Part shown: piece by piece, positions 8,343 to 16,732 of the stretch
Layout: each line of letters opens with the position of its first letter
Position numbering within the stretch: the stretch's first letter is position 1
Assembly (NCBI RefSeq): GCF_017353415.1
Contig: NZ_JAFMPX010000006.1
Coordinates: forward strand, 1-64,000
Reading direction: 5' to 3'
Length of the DNA stretch: 64,000 nucleotides
Source of the DNA: Arthrobacter sp. E3
Lineage (GTDB): Bacteria > Actinomycetota > Actinomycetes > Actinomycetales > Micrococcaceae
Notes under the pieces: model-generated
The model's input: only the letters and a program-made list of their open reading frames with translations
Told to the model about the DNA's origin: nothing
Databases searched by the model: none
Made by a program: the position numbers and the translations under genes

Positions 8343-9224
8343 ATGCCGACACTTGGTGATTTTCTTGGAACATGGAGCCTGGACCCTTGGGCGCTGGGCT
8401 TCATACTGGCCCTGGGCGGTCTCTATGCTTGGGGACTGGCCAAGGCCTCCCGTGCTGGTGTCAGCTGGCCGCTTTGGCGCATTGCTTCTTTCTATATTGT
8501 GGGACTGGGCTGCTATGCGGCCATCAGTTTTGGCTTCCTTGGTACCTATTCCCTTGAATTGCGCTGGGCGTTTTCCATCCGGATAGCACTTTTGCTCTTT
8601 GTGGTACCCTCGGGCTTGGCCTTGGGGCTGCCCTTGGGGTTGGCCAGGCTGACTATTCGCCAGGGACGCGTGCGCCGTGTTGTAGCCGCACTAGTCCGCA
8701 AACCGGTGCAACTATTTTCCAACAGTGCCGTCCCCCCGATCCTTGGCCTGTTGGTGCTCTCGATGATGTTGACTCCACTAGCGGGGATCACCCGCATGAG
8801 TCCGGTTTGGGAGGGTGTGTTGGGGATTGGCATCCCACTGCTGGGGTTGTTGATGGTGTTGCCCATGGTGGAAGAGAAGACTCGCGTCAGTTCTGCGTTG
8901 ATCATGCTCCAGTTCGTATTTGCCTTCATTGAGCTGTTGGCTGATGCCATTCCGGGCCTGTTGATGCGCCTGACCCCCACAATTTTTGACGGTGCCACAG
9001 CTGTGGGCGGTGCCCGGGCAAGCTGGTTCCCCAGCGCCTTGGTGGACCAGCAACTGGCGGGCGACTGGATGTGGTTCATTGCCGAGATCATGGACCTGCC
9101 GATCCTGATTCTGCTCCTTGTCCGCTTGGCCAAATCTGACAAGGGCGAACGTACAATTCTGGACGAACTCACTGACGAGCAGATGGACGAACTCAACGCC
9201 GCCCACCTGCACCTGCGCGGATAA
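8343..9224 (+). CDS. CtaG-like (caa3 oxidase assembly factor family) integral membrane protein
   Basis: A 293-residue polytopic membrane protein with about seven helices and a charged C-terminal tail. Helix order and stretches such as IALLLFVVPSGLALG and FIELLADAIPGLLMRL resemble the Caa3_CtaG family, implicated in copper insertion into cytochrome oxidase. The His-rich motif of classical CtaG is not conserved here, so a copper role is doubtful. The gene starts 3 bases after smpB and ends 9 bases before the glycosidase gene, so it is probably co-transcribed. No cytochrome oxidase genes are in the window. Confidence 0.65.
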   Translation: MPTLGDFLGTWSLDPWALGFILALGGLYAWGLAKASRAGVSWPLWRIASFYIVGLGCYAAISFGFLGTYSLELRWAFSIRIALLLFVVPSGLALGLPLGLARLTIRQGRVRRVVAALVRKPVQLFSNSAVPPILGLLVLSMMLTPLAGITRMSPVWEGVLGIGIPLLGLLMVLPMVEEKTRVSSALIMLQFVFAFIELLADAIPGLLMRLTPTIFDGATAVGGARASWFPSALVDQQLAGDWMWFIAEIMDLPILILLLVRLAKSDKGERTILDELTDEQMDELNAAHLHLRG

Positions 9225-9233
9225 GGAGCTCCC

Positions 9234-10514
9234 ATGGCCATGAGCAGTAAACACTGGTGGATTATTGCTCTGTCTGCAGTGGCGCTGGTGGCCGTGGTGG
9301 TCCTGGTGGTGGTTGGCTCCAACGCGCCACGTTCGACGTCGGCCAACTCCAGTCCGCCTGTCCCCGCCGCCACGATGGTGCCCAGCGCCTCAACAGCGGG
9401 ACCACAGCCGGCTTCGACAACGCAAGCTCCGGCGTCGAGCCCCTCAGCGTCACCGGCGCATGACCAAGGCGTTGCCGCGCAAAAGCTGGCTGCCATGACA
9501 CTGGAACAAAAGGTGGGCCAGGTGCTGATGGTCTCCTCGCCTGCTACCGGTGCCGATGCGGCTGCCCTGTATGCCCTCGACACGTTGCATGTGGGCAATG
9601 TGTTCATGAAGGGGCGCAGTGAGGCCGGAACGGCGGGGATTGCCGCAGAAGTGGGCGCTGTTGCAGGACATGTTTCCGGGGCGCGAACAGTGGGTGTGCG
9701 CCCGTTCGTTGCAACGGACCAGGAAGGCGGTTTCGTGCAGATCATGCGCGGACCGGGCTTCTCCGACATACCCCAGGGCATCGTGCAGGGGCTGCTCCCT
9801 GCTCCTGCACTGCTGGCTGATGCAGCGATGTGGGGACAGCAATTGGCAGCTGTAGGTGTGAATGTGAACTTGGCCCCTGTCCTGGACACTGTACCGAGTG
9901 CAGAATTTGCGCCGCAAAACGCCCCTATTGGTGCGTTTGGACGTGAGTACGGCTACACGCCTGAGGCAGTCTCCAGCCATGGCATAGCCTTCGCCCAAGG
10001 CATGGCTGCGGCCGGGGTCGCAGCCACCGTGAAGCACTTCCCTGGCTTGGGCCGCGTGACAGCGAATACGGACGTTGCCGCAGGGGTTGTGGATAGCACC
10101 ACCGTCCGCAACGATCCCTACATTCGCCCGTTCCGCGATGCCGTGCAGGCGGGGGTACCGTGGCTGATGGTCTCCAACGCTTCCTACCCGCTGATCGATC
10201 CCAAAGCCATGGCCCCGTTTTCTTCCGTGGTCGTCCATGACATGGTCCGTGGGGACCTTGGATTCAAGGGCATCATTGTCAGCGATGATATTTGCGACGC
10301 CGTGCAGGTTGCGGTGGTGCCGGTGGCCCAACGCGGCGTGCAGTTCATAGCCGCCGGCGGGACCATGGCTCTGTGCACGAACCAGACGCTGCTGCCGCAG
10401 ATGTATCAAGGGATGGTGGCTGCCGCGCAAAGTGATCCAGCTTTTGCCAAACAGGTGGATGCTGCGGCGCTTTTGGTGCTGGCGTCCAAGTCGGTCAATG
10501 GACTCATCGACTAG
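9234..10514 (+). CDS. membrane-anchored glycoside hydrolase family 3 protein (NagZ-like)
   Basis: A 426-residue protein with an N-terminal membrane helix (about residues 8-29), a Ser/Pro/Ala-rich linker to about 80, then a GH3 N-terminal barrel. KHFPGLG (about residue 264) corresponds to the KHFPGHG loop of beta-N-acetylhexosaminidases, and VSDD near residue 351 matches the region of the catalytic Asp nucleophile. The KHFPGHG histidine is replaced by Leu; in NagZ enzymes a flexible-loop histidine acts as general acid, so activity may differ from NagZ. It is expected to act outside the membrane on cell-wall muropeptides or chitin-type sugars. There is no lipobox cysteine, so an uncleaved signal-anchor is more likely than a lipoprotein. 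Confidence 0.85.
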   Translation: MAMSSKHWWIIALSAVALVAVVVLVVVGSNAPRSTSANSSPPVPAATMVPSASTAGPQPASTTQAPASSPSASPAHDQGVAAQKLAAMTLEQKVGQVLMVSSPATGADAAALYALDTLHVGNVFMKGRSEAGTAGIAAEVGAVAGHVSGARTVGVRPFVATDQEGGFVQIMRGPGFSDIPQGIVQGLLPAPALLADAAMWGQQLAAVGVNVNLAPVLDTVPSAEFAPQNAPIGAFGREYGYTPEAVSSHGIAFAQGMAAAGVAATVKHFPGLGRVTANTDVAAGVVDSTTVRNDPYIRPFRDAVQAGVPWLMVSNASYPLIDPKAMAPFSSVVVHDMVRGDLGFKGIIVSDDICDAVQVAVVPVAQRGVQFIAAGGTMALCTNQTLLPQMYQGMVAAAQSDPAFAKQVDAAALLVLASKSVNGLID

Positions 10515-10630
10515 GTGCGTCGGCCAAGGATCTGGCAGGCCGGGAATAATTACTACCCGGGATGCGCTATGCTGAATAGTCCACGAGCAGTTCCGTCACA
10601 GGTGCTGGACGTGGGTTTGAAAAAACAATA

Positions 10631-10994
10631 GGGGATGATCGGTTTCGACGGTGTTTTTCGAGACAGGTGAAGCGGGTCGAGGATACAGGGTTATCTCGTT
10701 AACGATCTCTGTAAAACAATAAGTGCTGAATCAAATCGCACTGACTTCGCTCTTGCTGCCTAAGCAGTAAGACAGTCCGTCAGCCCGGGAATGCTCTCGT
10801 CCCGGATCCTGGCGTCATTTAGAGGGCCACTGCTCTAAGTTCTTGTTGTAGGCGCTTAGGGGACTTTTATACAACTGGGCCTGGCAGCTACTTGTTTGCG
10901 AGATAGCTGGGGCCGAGAAAAACCGACGCAAACTGCACCCGGAGAAGACCTGACAACACAACATCGGACGGGAGTTCAATTCTCCCCATCTCCA
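10631..10994 (+). ncRNA. ssrA: transfer-messenger RNA (tmRNA)
   Basis: The 5' end GGGGATGATCGGTTTCGACG is diagnostic of tmRNA and pairs with 3' CATCTCC just before the discriminator A at 10994 to form the acceptor stem; CCA is not encoded. The T-arm GGGAGTTCAATTCTCCC is visible near 10970-10987. The tag reading frame starts at GCT 10725 after the TAAGT context shared with mycobacterial tmRNA and ends at TAA 10761-10763, giving AESNRTDFALAA, with the Ala-Leu-Ala-Ala end recognised by proteases. A TATGCT box near 10568 could be the -10 element of a longer precursor. Confidence 0.97.
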
Positions 10995-11005
10995 CATCCC
11001 TATTG

Positions 11006-11049
11006 GGACCTGTTCCTCGCCACAGCGGCGGGGGACAGGTCCTTTTTTT
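11006..11049 (+). terminator. intrinsic terminator of ssrA
   Basis: Stem GGACCTGTTCC / GGGGACAGGTCC around a GC-rich loop, followed by a run of seven T. A textbook Rho-independent terminator 11 bases after the tmRNA 3' end. Confidence 0.92.
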
Positions 11050-11119
11050 GTGCGTATTGGGCGGCTATGCTCGGCCCGCAGCCTATGGGTTTTGGGTTGA
11101 CCGTGGCGGTTAAATACTT

Positions 11120-11156
11120 GAGTGGTGGCCCGGTCATGAAGACCCGGCCACCACTC
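11120..11156 (-). terminator. long hairpin downstream of the HTH/membrane-protein operon
   Basis: GAGTGGTGGCCCGGTC pairs with GACCCGGCCACCACTC (one mismatch, 5-base loop). It lies about 110 bases beyond the stop of the minus-strand operon and probably ends it; the T-tract is poor. The rest of 11050-11269 shows nothing else. Confidence 0.5.
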
Positions 11157-11269
11157 ACCCCCAAAGATCGTGTAAGACATCTGGCAAACTCTGTTCACAC
11201 AATCATTATTGTGTCAGAAACTAATGGATATGTGTACAAATGTCAGTGACATTGGCCAAATGTGACCAA

Positions 11270-11977
11270 CTAGAAGCTGGCTGCGCCTTTCATGGGCCTG
11301 CGGATGAAGGACAACCACACGATGACAAAGCCTGTAGCGACGAACAAAATAGAACCAAAGGAGACCGCTTTGACGATGAAGCCATCGTGCGGCGGTAGCA
11401 ACCTCAGCGGAATAGTGAGGAAGATGAGAAAGAAGCCAATGCACAGACTTGATGCTGCCGCCCGGTCAATGACCGGCCGGTTTGAAAACACAGCCTTGGC
11501 GGTGGGCTGCACGAGGCAAGCCGATGCATACCCCGGGTAACACATACCAAACCACATATAGGCAATCGCCATGGGCTGATCTCCGAATCCTACCAACCCT
11601 GGACTTGACCCGTGGAAGTCGGAAAAGAAGTAAGTGGCCAAAATACCCAACGAGCAGACGGCGATGACGGCAAGGCCAATGGGGCCGCGGATGAGACGCA
11701 ACGAAGACGGAGATTTGTAGGCAGCCGCCACTTTGACAGCCATGAGGTAGAAAACTGCAAACGAGCTGAATCTAAGGATGACATTTGCAAGGTTCGCTTC
11801 GCCCAGTAAGGCATCAAACGGCAGGTATAGGGATGGAATACTCAGAGCCACGCAGGCAGAAGCCAAGAGGCAAACCCAGAACAAACCGCGGTTGCGACCC
11901 TTGACCATACTGGGGACGCGCCAGATGGTGCAGGCGAGGCAGGTGCCGAGCGCTGTCCATTGCAAAGCGGCGATCAT
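11270..11977 (-). CDS. seven-helix membrane protein coupled to an HTH gene
   Basis: A 235-residue protein with seven predicted helices (about residues 3-19, 29-51, 60-80, 95-115, 135-155, 170-190, 200-222) and a short basic tail. No enzyme motif is recognised. Size and topology recall the MAB_1171c-type membrane proteins that pair with HTH regulators in actinobacteria, but the assignment is tentative. The ATG at 11977 overlaps the stop of the upstream HTH gene (ATGA), so translation is coupled. An in-frame extension to 12130 lies wholly inside the upstream gene and is rejected. Possible roles are a sensor, an immunity partner or a transporter-like component; none is proven. Confidence 0.7.
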   Translation of the reverse strand: MIAALQWTALGTCLACTIWRVPSMVKGRNRGLFWVCLLASACVALSIPSLYLPFDALLGEANLANVILRFSSFAVFYLMAVKVAAAYKSPSSLRLIRGPIGLAVIAVCSLGILATYFFSDFHGSSPGLVGFGDQPMAIAYMWFGMCYPGYASACLVQPTAKAVFSNRPVIDRAAASSLCIGFFLIFLTIPLRLLPPHDGFIVKAVSFGSILFVATGFVIVWLSFIRRPMKGAASF

Positions 11978-12708
11978 CCGAGATTCTCCCATATGCTTCG
12001 TGCAGCGGCTGAGTCGGCTTCCGTACGCCGCAATGTCCGGCTCAGGGCATCTAGGCGTTGAGCCGCAAGAGAAACCAGCGCACTGTTGGAGGTTTCCCAT
12101 AGGGCCCCTTCCCGTGCCCCCGGGGCCCACCCTGCCTCTGCAGGTGACAGGAACCCAGTGGCCACAAGGCCGTTAGTCAGCCCAACGTTGGCTATCCGAG
12201 CACTTTCGATGGCCAGCTCTGCAGTGAGGCGGTTAGCACTTATTTGAGCCGACAAATTCTGTGGAGCGATCGCCGCCTGGCGGGCAACTTTCTGCCGTAG
12301 ATCGGCCGTGCCCACGGCGTCCAGCCACGCACGGACAGAAGACCTGTGGGGCACGGGAGACAGGTGCACGCGAATTGGCTCGGACAAGGTTTCTGCCGCA
12401 ACATTTCGGTTCAGAATTTCCTGAAGTAGGTCGGTGTCGGAAATTTGGCTCAGCAGCTCGGCTGCGCTTGGCGGCCTCATCCCCGCCGTCAAGTCGGTAA
12501 ACGTGGGAAAAACAGCCAGAGAGGCCACCACGGGAAGGTCCAAGGATCGGCTCACGGCTGCCACTGTTGCCACTGATACCCGCCCGCGCACCAGCTGTTG
12601 GGCCAAGGTTGAGCGCTTGATGCCCGCGGCCCTGCACAGCGCTGCGTGGCTGGTGGTGCCGGCCACGCTTGATAACCACTGTTGAAAGAGCTTTGCCGGG
12701 ACAGTCAC
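11974..12708 (-). CDS. protein with two HTH-like segments, putative DNA-binding regulator
   Basis: A 244-residue protein. Residues 8-64 form an XRE-like helix-turn-helix (CRAAGIKRSTLAQQLVRG). Residues 125-181 repeat the same pattern of a WL-x-x-V/G-T start, an Ala-rich helix and a Ser/Ala-rich second helix, suggesting an internal duplication joined by a Pro-containing linker. GTG 12708 follows a GGAGGG site. No nuclease, peptidase or ligand domain is recognised. It is translationally coupled to the seven-helix protein gene, so the two probably act together, for example as a regulator with a membrane-bound partner. The second HTH is by eye and less certain. Confidence 0.7.
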   Translation of the reverse strand: MTVPAKLFQQWLSSVAGTTSHAALCRAAGIKRSTLAQQLVRGRVSVATVAAVSRSLDLPVVASLAVFPTFTDLTAGMRPPSAAELLSQISDTDLLQEILNRNVAAETLSEPIRVHLSPVPHRSSVRAWLDAVGTADLRQKVARQAAIAPQNLSAQISANRLTAELAIESARIANVGLTNGLVATGFLSPAEAGWAPGAREGALWETSNSALVSLAAQRLDALSRTLRRTEADSAAARSIWENLG

Positions 12709-12762
12709 GGCTTGTTCCCTCCTCGCCGGTGATGGTGCACGCTGTGTTAAGTCGTTGCTTGG

Positions 12763-13155
12763 CTATTGATCTTGGGTGTCGACGATGCCGCGGAACCGGC
12801 TGCCGACGCCGTCGTACTCGCTGCGGCGCCAACCAGCGGGAGGATCAGGCAGTTCGTCATTGTTGTGGAAGTCGCAAATCACATAAGTGAATTCAGGCCA
12901 CCACTTCTTCGGGCGGGCAACTTCCAGAAAATCACACAGGTAGCAGCGCAGGTCCACCCATACGGGGCGCTTACCGGTGAAATTTGCCCGGGACTGTGCC
13001 AGCCATGCCGGTGGATTCGCGTCCATGGCGGCGACATCAGCGGCACTCATGCGTGAGGGAATACCGTTTCGCGTTGCCATTTCAGGAGGAATGTTCAAAG
13101 CCTGCGCCACCTGGCGGCGGTTCAGTGAAGAGCGGGGGGAATTGTTGTTTACCAT
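12763..13155 (-). CDS. hypothetical protein with N-terminal HTH-like segment
   Basis: A 130-residue protein, not recognised. The N-terminus (RRQVAQALNIPPEMATRNG, residues about 13-31) looks like an HTH or lesion-type recognition helix, followed by PPAWLAQSRAN and a region with CYLC (two Cys) and RPKKWWPEF. The Cys pair and a later Cys-x-x-x-His (CDFHN) could bind a metal. The ATG at 13155 has AGAGGA just upstream. It lies 54 bases upstream of the HTH gene on the same strand, so the three minus-strand genes may form one unit. The 13156-13446 interval must hold divergent promoters; no clear operator is seen. Confidence 0.6.
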   Translation of the reverse strand: MVNNNSPRSSLNRRQVAQALNIPPEMATRNGIPSRMSAADVAAMDANPPAWLAQSRANFTGKRPVWVDLRCYLCDFLEVARPKKWWPEFTYVICDFHNNDELPDPPAGWRRSEYDGVGSRFRGIVDTQDQ

Positions 13156-13446
13156 GTTCCTCTAAGGATAAGGCGCCCCATGGCCCATGGCGATCCGCAA
13201 CGCAAGTAATGGGCTAGGCCGCGGCTGGGAAGCCACCTTGGGCAGCGTGAGAATCACCACTTTGGCGGGACAATTTAGTGTGTAATTGACAGAAGTTTCG
13301 CGACAATACACCAAAGTTGCTCTTCGTATCCTATGCTGTGGGAAAACAATACGGAGTTTAGTGCGCAATTCCAGCCTTCAAGGGCTATGATGGGGCGCTG
13401 AAACACCCCGCCAATACCACGAACACTTCAGGAGTTTGAAAACCGA

Positions 13447-13746
13447 ATGGCAACGGATTACGACGCACCCCGCAACAAGGACGAAGACCACGAGACAGAG
13501 TCACTTCAGGCGCTGCAGGTCCAGCGTGGCGGTGCCCAAACGGCGCATATTGACGTCGAAGACTCAGACACCGCCGAAGGCACGGACCTTCCCGGCGCGG
13601 ACCTCTCCAACGAGGAACTCATCATTCAGGTCATTCCGGCACAGGACGACGAGTTCACCTGTGCTTCGTGCTTCCTGGTTCGCCACCGCAGCCAGGTGGC
13701 ACGTGAAAAGAACGGACTGTTCTACTGCAAGGACTGCGAAGGCTAA
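13447..13746 (+). CDS. DUF4193 family protein
   Basis: A 99-residue acidic protein with the actinobacterial DUF4193 layout: ATDYDAPR at the start, a polar acidic middle, and a C-terminal zinc-ribbon-like CASC...CKDC arrangement (about residues 78-97). Function is unknown; the family is conserved, usually single-copy and probably cytoplasmic. Confidence 0.9.
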   Translation: MATDYDAPRNKDEDHETESLQALQVQRGGAQTAHIDVEDSDTAEGTDLPGADLSNEELIIQVIPAQDDEFTCASCFLVRHRSQVAREKNGLFYCKDCEG

Positions 13747-13809
13747 ACTGCCGCTAACACAGCAGCACAGCCAAGCGGTGCCGCGAAACAATGTGGGGAG
13801 TGGGACACG

Positions 13810-15480
13810 ATGGTGGATGTGCAGGAGCTATTGGACACGTTCGCAGTGCCCGGGGCCAATGCCGCGCAGCTTTTGTGCGATCGGCATCCGGCCGAGGACA
13901 CGGCTTTCACCGTTATCGCAGCCGATCTGAGCTTCGTTGACCTCAGCTACGGCGAACTGCGGGAGAAGTCTACGCAGTTCGCCACTGCCTTGACTTCGCT
14001 GGGAGTCAGGCGCGGGGACCACGTTGCCACGCTCATGGGCAAATCGGCGGAGCTGGTCATCGCACTGCTGGGTATTTGGCGTGTGGGGGCCGTCAACGTG
14101 CCGCTCTTTACCGCCTTCGCCCACGACGCCATTGACTTCAGGCTCCAGGCCAGCGGTGCGCGCCTTGTCATTTGCGACGCCGACCAGCGCACGAAGCTGC
14201 TCCCGCCTGGGGAAGTTCCCACCGATGCCTCCCGGCCCGTGGTGGTTGCCCGCGGCGAGGCGTTTGGTTATGACCTCTCATTGGCTGAGATGGTGGCCGG
14301 TACGGGTTCCTTCTCGGGCCTTGAGCCCTTCGCTGTAAAGCACGACGGCGACTCTCACGACGGCGGATCCGTGGCCGCGGGTGGTGAGGGTGCACTCGTG
14401 CAGCTTTTCACCTCCGGAACCACGGGCACGCCCAAGGGTGTGCCGATTCCACTAAGTGCGGTGGCTTCCTTTGTGGGCTATCACCGCTTTGGTCTTGACG
14501 TCCGCGATGAGGACGTCTTTTGGAACGTTGCCGACCCCGGCTGGGCTTATGGACTGTATTTTGCGTTGCTGGCACCCATGGCTGCAGGCAACCGTTCCCT
14601 TTTGCTGTCCGCCGGGTTCTCTCCGGAGCTGATGTGGGCCGTCATGGGGAAATTTGGGGTCACCAATCTTGCCGCCGCACCCACCGTGTACCGTGCCCTA
14701 CGTGCAGGATCTACTGGTGGCCAAGGCCATGCACTCCGCTGTGCCTCAAGTGCCGGTGAGCCGCTGACTCCGGACGTCATTTCTTGGGGACGTGAGGCGT
14801 TTGGGCTCGAGGTTCGGGACCACTATGGTCAAACAGAACTGGGCATGGTTGCTGGAAATGCTTGGGCGAAGGGATTGCAGGAGCCCCTTCGGCCCGGCTC
14901 CATGGGACGGACATTGCCCGGCTGGAGCGTTGACGTCTTGGCTGCGGACAATGATGAGCCTGCCGTCGACGGCGAACCTGGCCGTGTCGCCGTCAATGTG
15001 CCAGACAGCCCGTTCATGTGGTTTGGGGCCTATGTTGATGCGCCGGAAAAAACAGCCGAGCGTTACAGCGCCGACGGTCGTTGGTACATCACCGGGGATT
15101 CTGGACGCCGGGATGCGGACGGTTACATCTATTTCTCCTCCCGTGACGACGACGTGATCATCATGGCCGGGTACCGCATTGGTCCCTTCGACGTTGAATC
15201 CGTCCTTGTTACCCATTCCGCTGTTGCCGAAGCTGCCGTCATTGGTGCTCCCGATGAAATCCGCGGCGAAGTTCTTGAGGCTTTCGTTGTGCTCCGCGAC
15301 CCGGAGGCCGCCTCGGATGCCTTGGCACATGAATTGCAGAAATTGGTTAAAACTGGTTTCGCGGCCCATGCCTATCCCCGCCGGATCCACTTTGTTGCCG
15401 AACTGCCCAAGACACCGAGCGGAAAAGTCCAGCGATACGTGCTGCGTCAGGACCGTGCGGCCATGACGGACCTTAACTAG
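13810..15480 (+). CDS. AMP-forming acyl-CoA synthetase (acetyl/medium-chain type)
   Basis: A 556-residue member of the ANL adenylate-forming superfamily: P-loop LFTSGTTGTPKG (about residues 199-210), DHYGQTELGM (about 337), the hinge and A8 region YITGDSGRRDADGY...GYRIGPFDVES (about 432-463) and the catalytic lysine motif PKTPSGKVQRYVLR near the C-terminus. It converts a carboxylic acid, ATP and CoA to acyl-CoA. The order and spacing fit ACSM-type or acetate/propionate-type synthetases rather than long-chain FadD; the substrate cannot be read from sequence. A YrdB-type membrane protein follows 15 bases later. Confidence 0.9.
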   Translation: MVDVQELLDTFAVPGANAAQLLCDRHPAEDTAFTVIAADLSFVDLSYGELREKSTQFATALTSLGVRRGDHVATLMGKSAELVIALLGIWRVGAVNVPLFTAFAHDAIDFRLQASGARLVICDADQRTKLLPPGEVPTDASRPVVVARGEAFGYDLSLAEMVAGTGSFSGLEPFAVKHDGDSHDGGSVAAGGEGALVQLFTSGTTGTPKGVPIPLSAVASFVGYHRFGLDVRDEDVFWNVADPGWAYGLYFALLAPMAAGNRSLLLSAGFSPELMWAVMGKFGVTNLAAAPTVYRALRAGSTGGQGHALRCASSAGEPLTPDVISWGREAFGLEVRDHYGQTELGMVAGNAWAKGLQEPLRPGSMGRTLPGWSVDVLAADNDEPAVDGEPGRVAVNVPDSPFMWFGAYVDAPEKTAERYSADGRWYITGDSGRRDADGYIYFSSRDDDVIIMAGYRIGPFDVESVLVTHSAVAEAAVIGAPDEIRGEVLEAFVVLRDPEAASDALAHELQKLVKTGFAAHAYPRRIHFVAELPKTPSGKVQRYVLRQDRAAMTDLN

Positions 15481-15495
15481 GAGTACCGGTAAACA

Positions 15496-15897
15496 GTGGG
15501 ACGTCGCAGTGTTGTCGGGGCGGGGGCTGCCTGGATTGACCGTGCAACCATCACGCCTGTGGTGGACATGGTCAACAAGGTTCTAGGTTTTTTGCTTGAA
15601 GTTGCCATGCTGGCAGCTTTTTTGTTCTGGGGCTTTCAGCAGGCTTCGCCCTGGAACCTGATCCTCGGACTCGGGGTTCCCGCAGCAGTGGTGGTGCTGT
15701 GGGGCGCATTTTTGGCCCCGCGCAGCCCACGCCGCCTGCCACAGGCCACAGTCAGCTGGGCCTCGTTGGGACTGTTCCTGGCTGCCGCCGCAGCGCTGGC
15801 CGGAGCCGGACTACCCGGGTGGGGCATCGCGATGGCTGTCCTGTCCATTGCCCATTTTGCGGCTACGTACTGGTTCAGCGGAACCAGCCAGGGCTGA
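15496..15897 (+). CDS. YrdB/DUF2568 family membrane protein
   Basis: A 133-residue protein with four membrane helices and the family pattern LEVAMLAAFLFWGFQ at the first helix and WGAFLAPRSPRRLP between helices 2 and 3. Function unknown. The GTG at 15496 has an AGGAG about 11 bases upstream; an ATG at 15568 would remove a non-conserved 24-residue leader and may be the true start. It converges with mntR; the short gap holds no clear terminator. Confidence 0.75.
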   Translation: MGRRSVVGAGAAWIDRATITPVVDMVNKVLGFLLEVAMLAAFLFWGFQQASPWNLILGLGVPAAVVVLWGAFLAPRSPRRLPQATVSWASLGLFLAAAAALAGAGLPGWGIAMAVLSIAHFAATYWFSGTSQG

Positions 15898-15947
15898 GCC
15901 CTTCGGCCAGTGCCGCCTAGCGCTGATCCCGAGCCCTGATCCGCAGC

Positions 15948-16715
15948 CTAGTGCGTGGCTATCGAATTCATCAGTGAACCGCCAGTCAACTCCTGAACGG
16001 TGCAGCCCTCATGGTTTTCTGTCGAGGCCAGCCACAAGGAGGCCGAGACTTCCTCGCCCAAGGTCAGGGGGCCGACGTCGTGCGTGGAACCAGGCTGCGT
16101 GGAATCAAGAAGGGTGACTTGCAGACCGCCGCCAAAAGGCAGGCGAGGGCCGACGCGCAGCCTGGTGTCAACGCCGATGCCAAGCTTTTCAAGGTGGCGC
16201 AGTAGTTCGGGGTTGTGGTCGCTGATGCGGGTGATCCGGCCCGTGTGTCCGGGGTCGAGCTCATCGAGGCGGTGGGAAGGCGCCATGATGATCCGGCCCT
16301 GCGCATCGGGGATGGGATCGCCGTGCGGGTCCCGGTCGGGGTGTCCCAGCTTGGCGCTCATGCGTTCAATGAAGTGCTCGGACACGGCGTGTTCAAGCTG
16401 CTCCGCTTCGTCGTGGACCTCGTCCCAGGTGTAGCCAAGCTCCTGCACCAGATACGATTCCAGCAGCCTGTGCCGGCGCACCATGGAGAGCGCCAGTGCC
16501 AGCCCCTGCTCGGTGAGCCGAATGGGGCTGTACGGCTGGTGGTCAACCAGGCCCTGATCCTTGAGTTTGCGCACCATCTCCGAGACGGAAGAGTTCGCTA
16601 CACCCAGCCGCGTGGCCAGCGCGGTGGATGTGATGGGCTTGTCCTGCCACTCCGTGTAGGCGTAGATGACCTTGACGTAGTCTTCGATGCTGGAGGAAGT
16701 GGCAGAGTGTTTCAC
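15948..16715 (-). CDS. mntR: DtxR/MntR family metal-dependent transcriptional regulator
   Basis: A 255-residue repressor: an N-terminal winged HTH (SSSIEDYVKVIYA, ALATRLGVANSSVSEMVRKL, residues about 6-55), a dimerisation and metal-binding domain with His/Glu ligands (EAEQLEHAVSEHFIERM, about 103-120) and a C-terminal FeoA/SH3-like domain. Such proteins bind DNA when loaded with Mn or Fe and repress uptake genes. The gene follows mntH by 17 bases on the same strand, so Mn is the likely co-repressor and the pair is probably autoregulated. GTG 16715 is preferred to an upstream in-frame start at 16760 inside mntH. Confidence 0.88.
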   Translation of the reverse strand: MKHSATSSSIEDYVKVIYAYTEWQDKPITSTALATRLGVANSSVSEMVRKLKDQGLVDHQPYSPIRLTEQGLALALSMVRRHRLLESYLVQELGYTWDEVHDEAEQLEHAVSEHFIERMSAKLGHPDRDPHGDPIPDAQGRIIMAPSHRLDELDPGHTGRITRISDHNPELLRHLEKLGIGVDTRLRVGPRLPFGGGLQVTLLDSTQPGSTHDVGPLTLGEEVSASLWLASTENHEGCTVQELTGGSLMNSIATH

Positions 16716-16732
16716 GGCACCAAGCCTACCGG

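Noticed and set aside
12233-12832. 199-residue minus-strand frame overlapping the HTH gene
   Set aside because: Arg/Pro-rich, in a different frame from the HTH gene, which has a better ribosome-binding site and coupled neighbour.
10995-13160. Genomic island integrated at the tmRNA 3' end
   Set aside because: tmRNA is a common integration site and the next genes look accessory, but I found no copy of the tmRNA 3' end downstream and no integrase.
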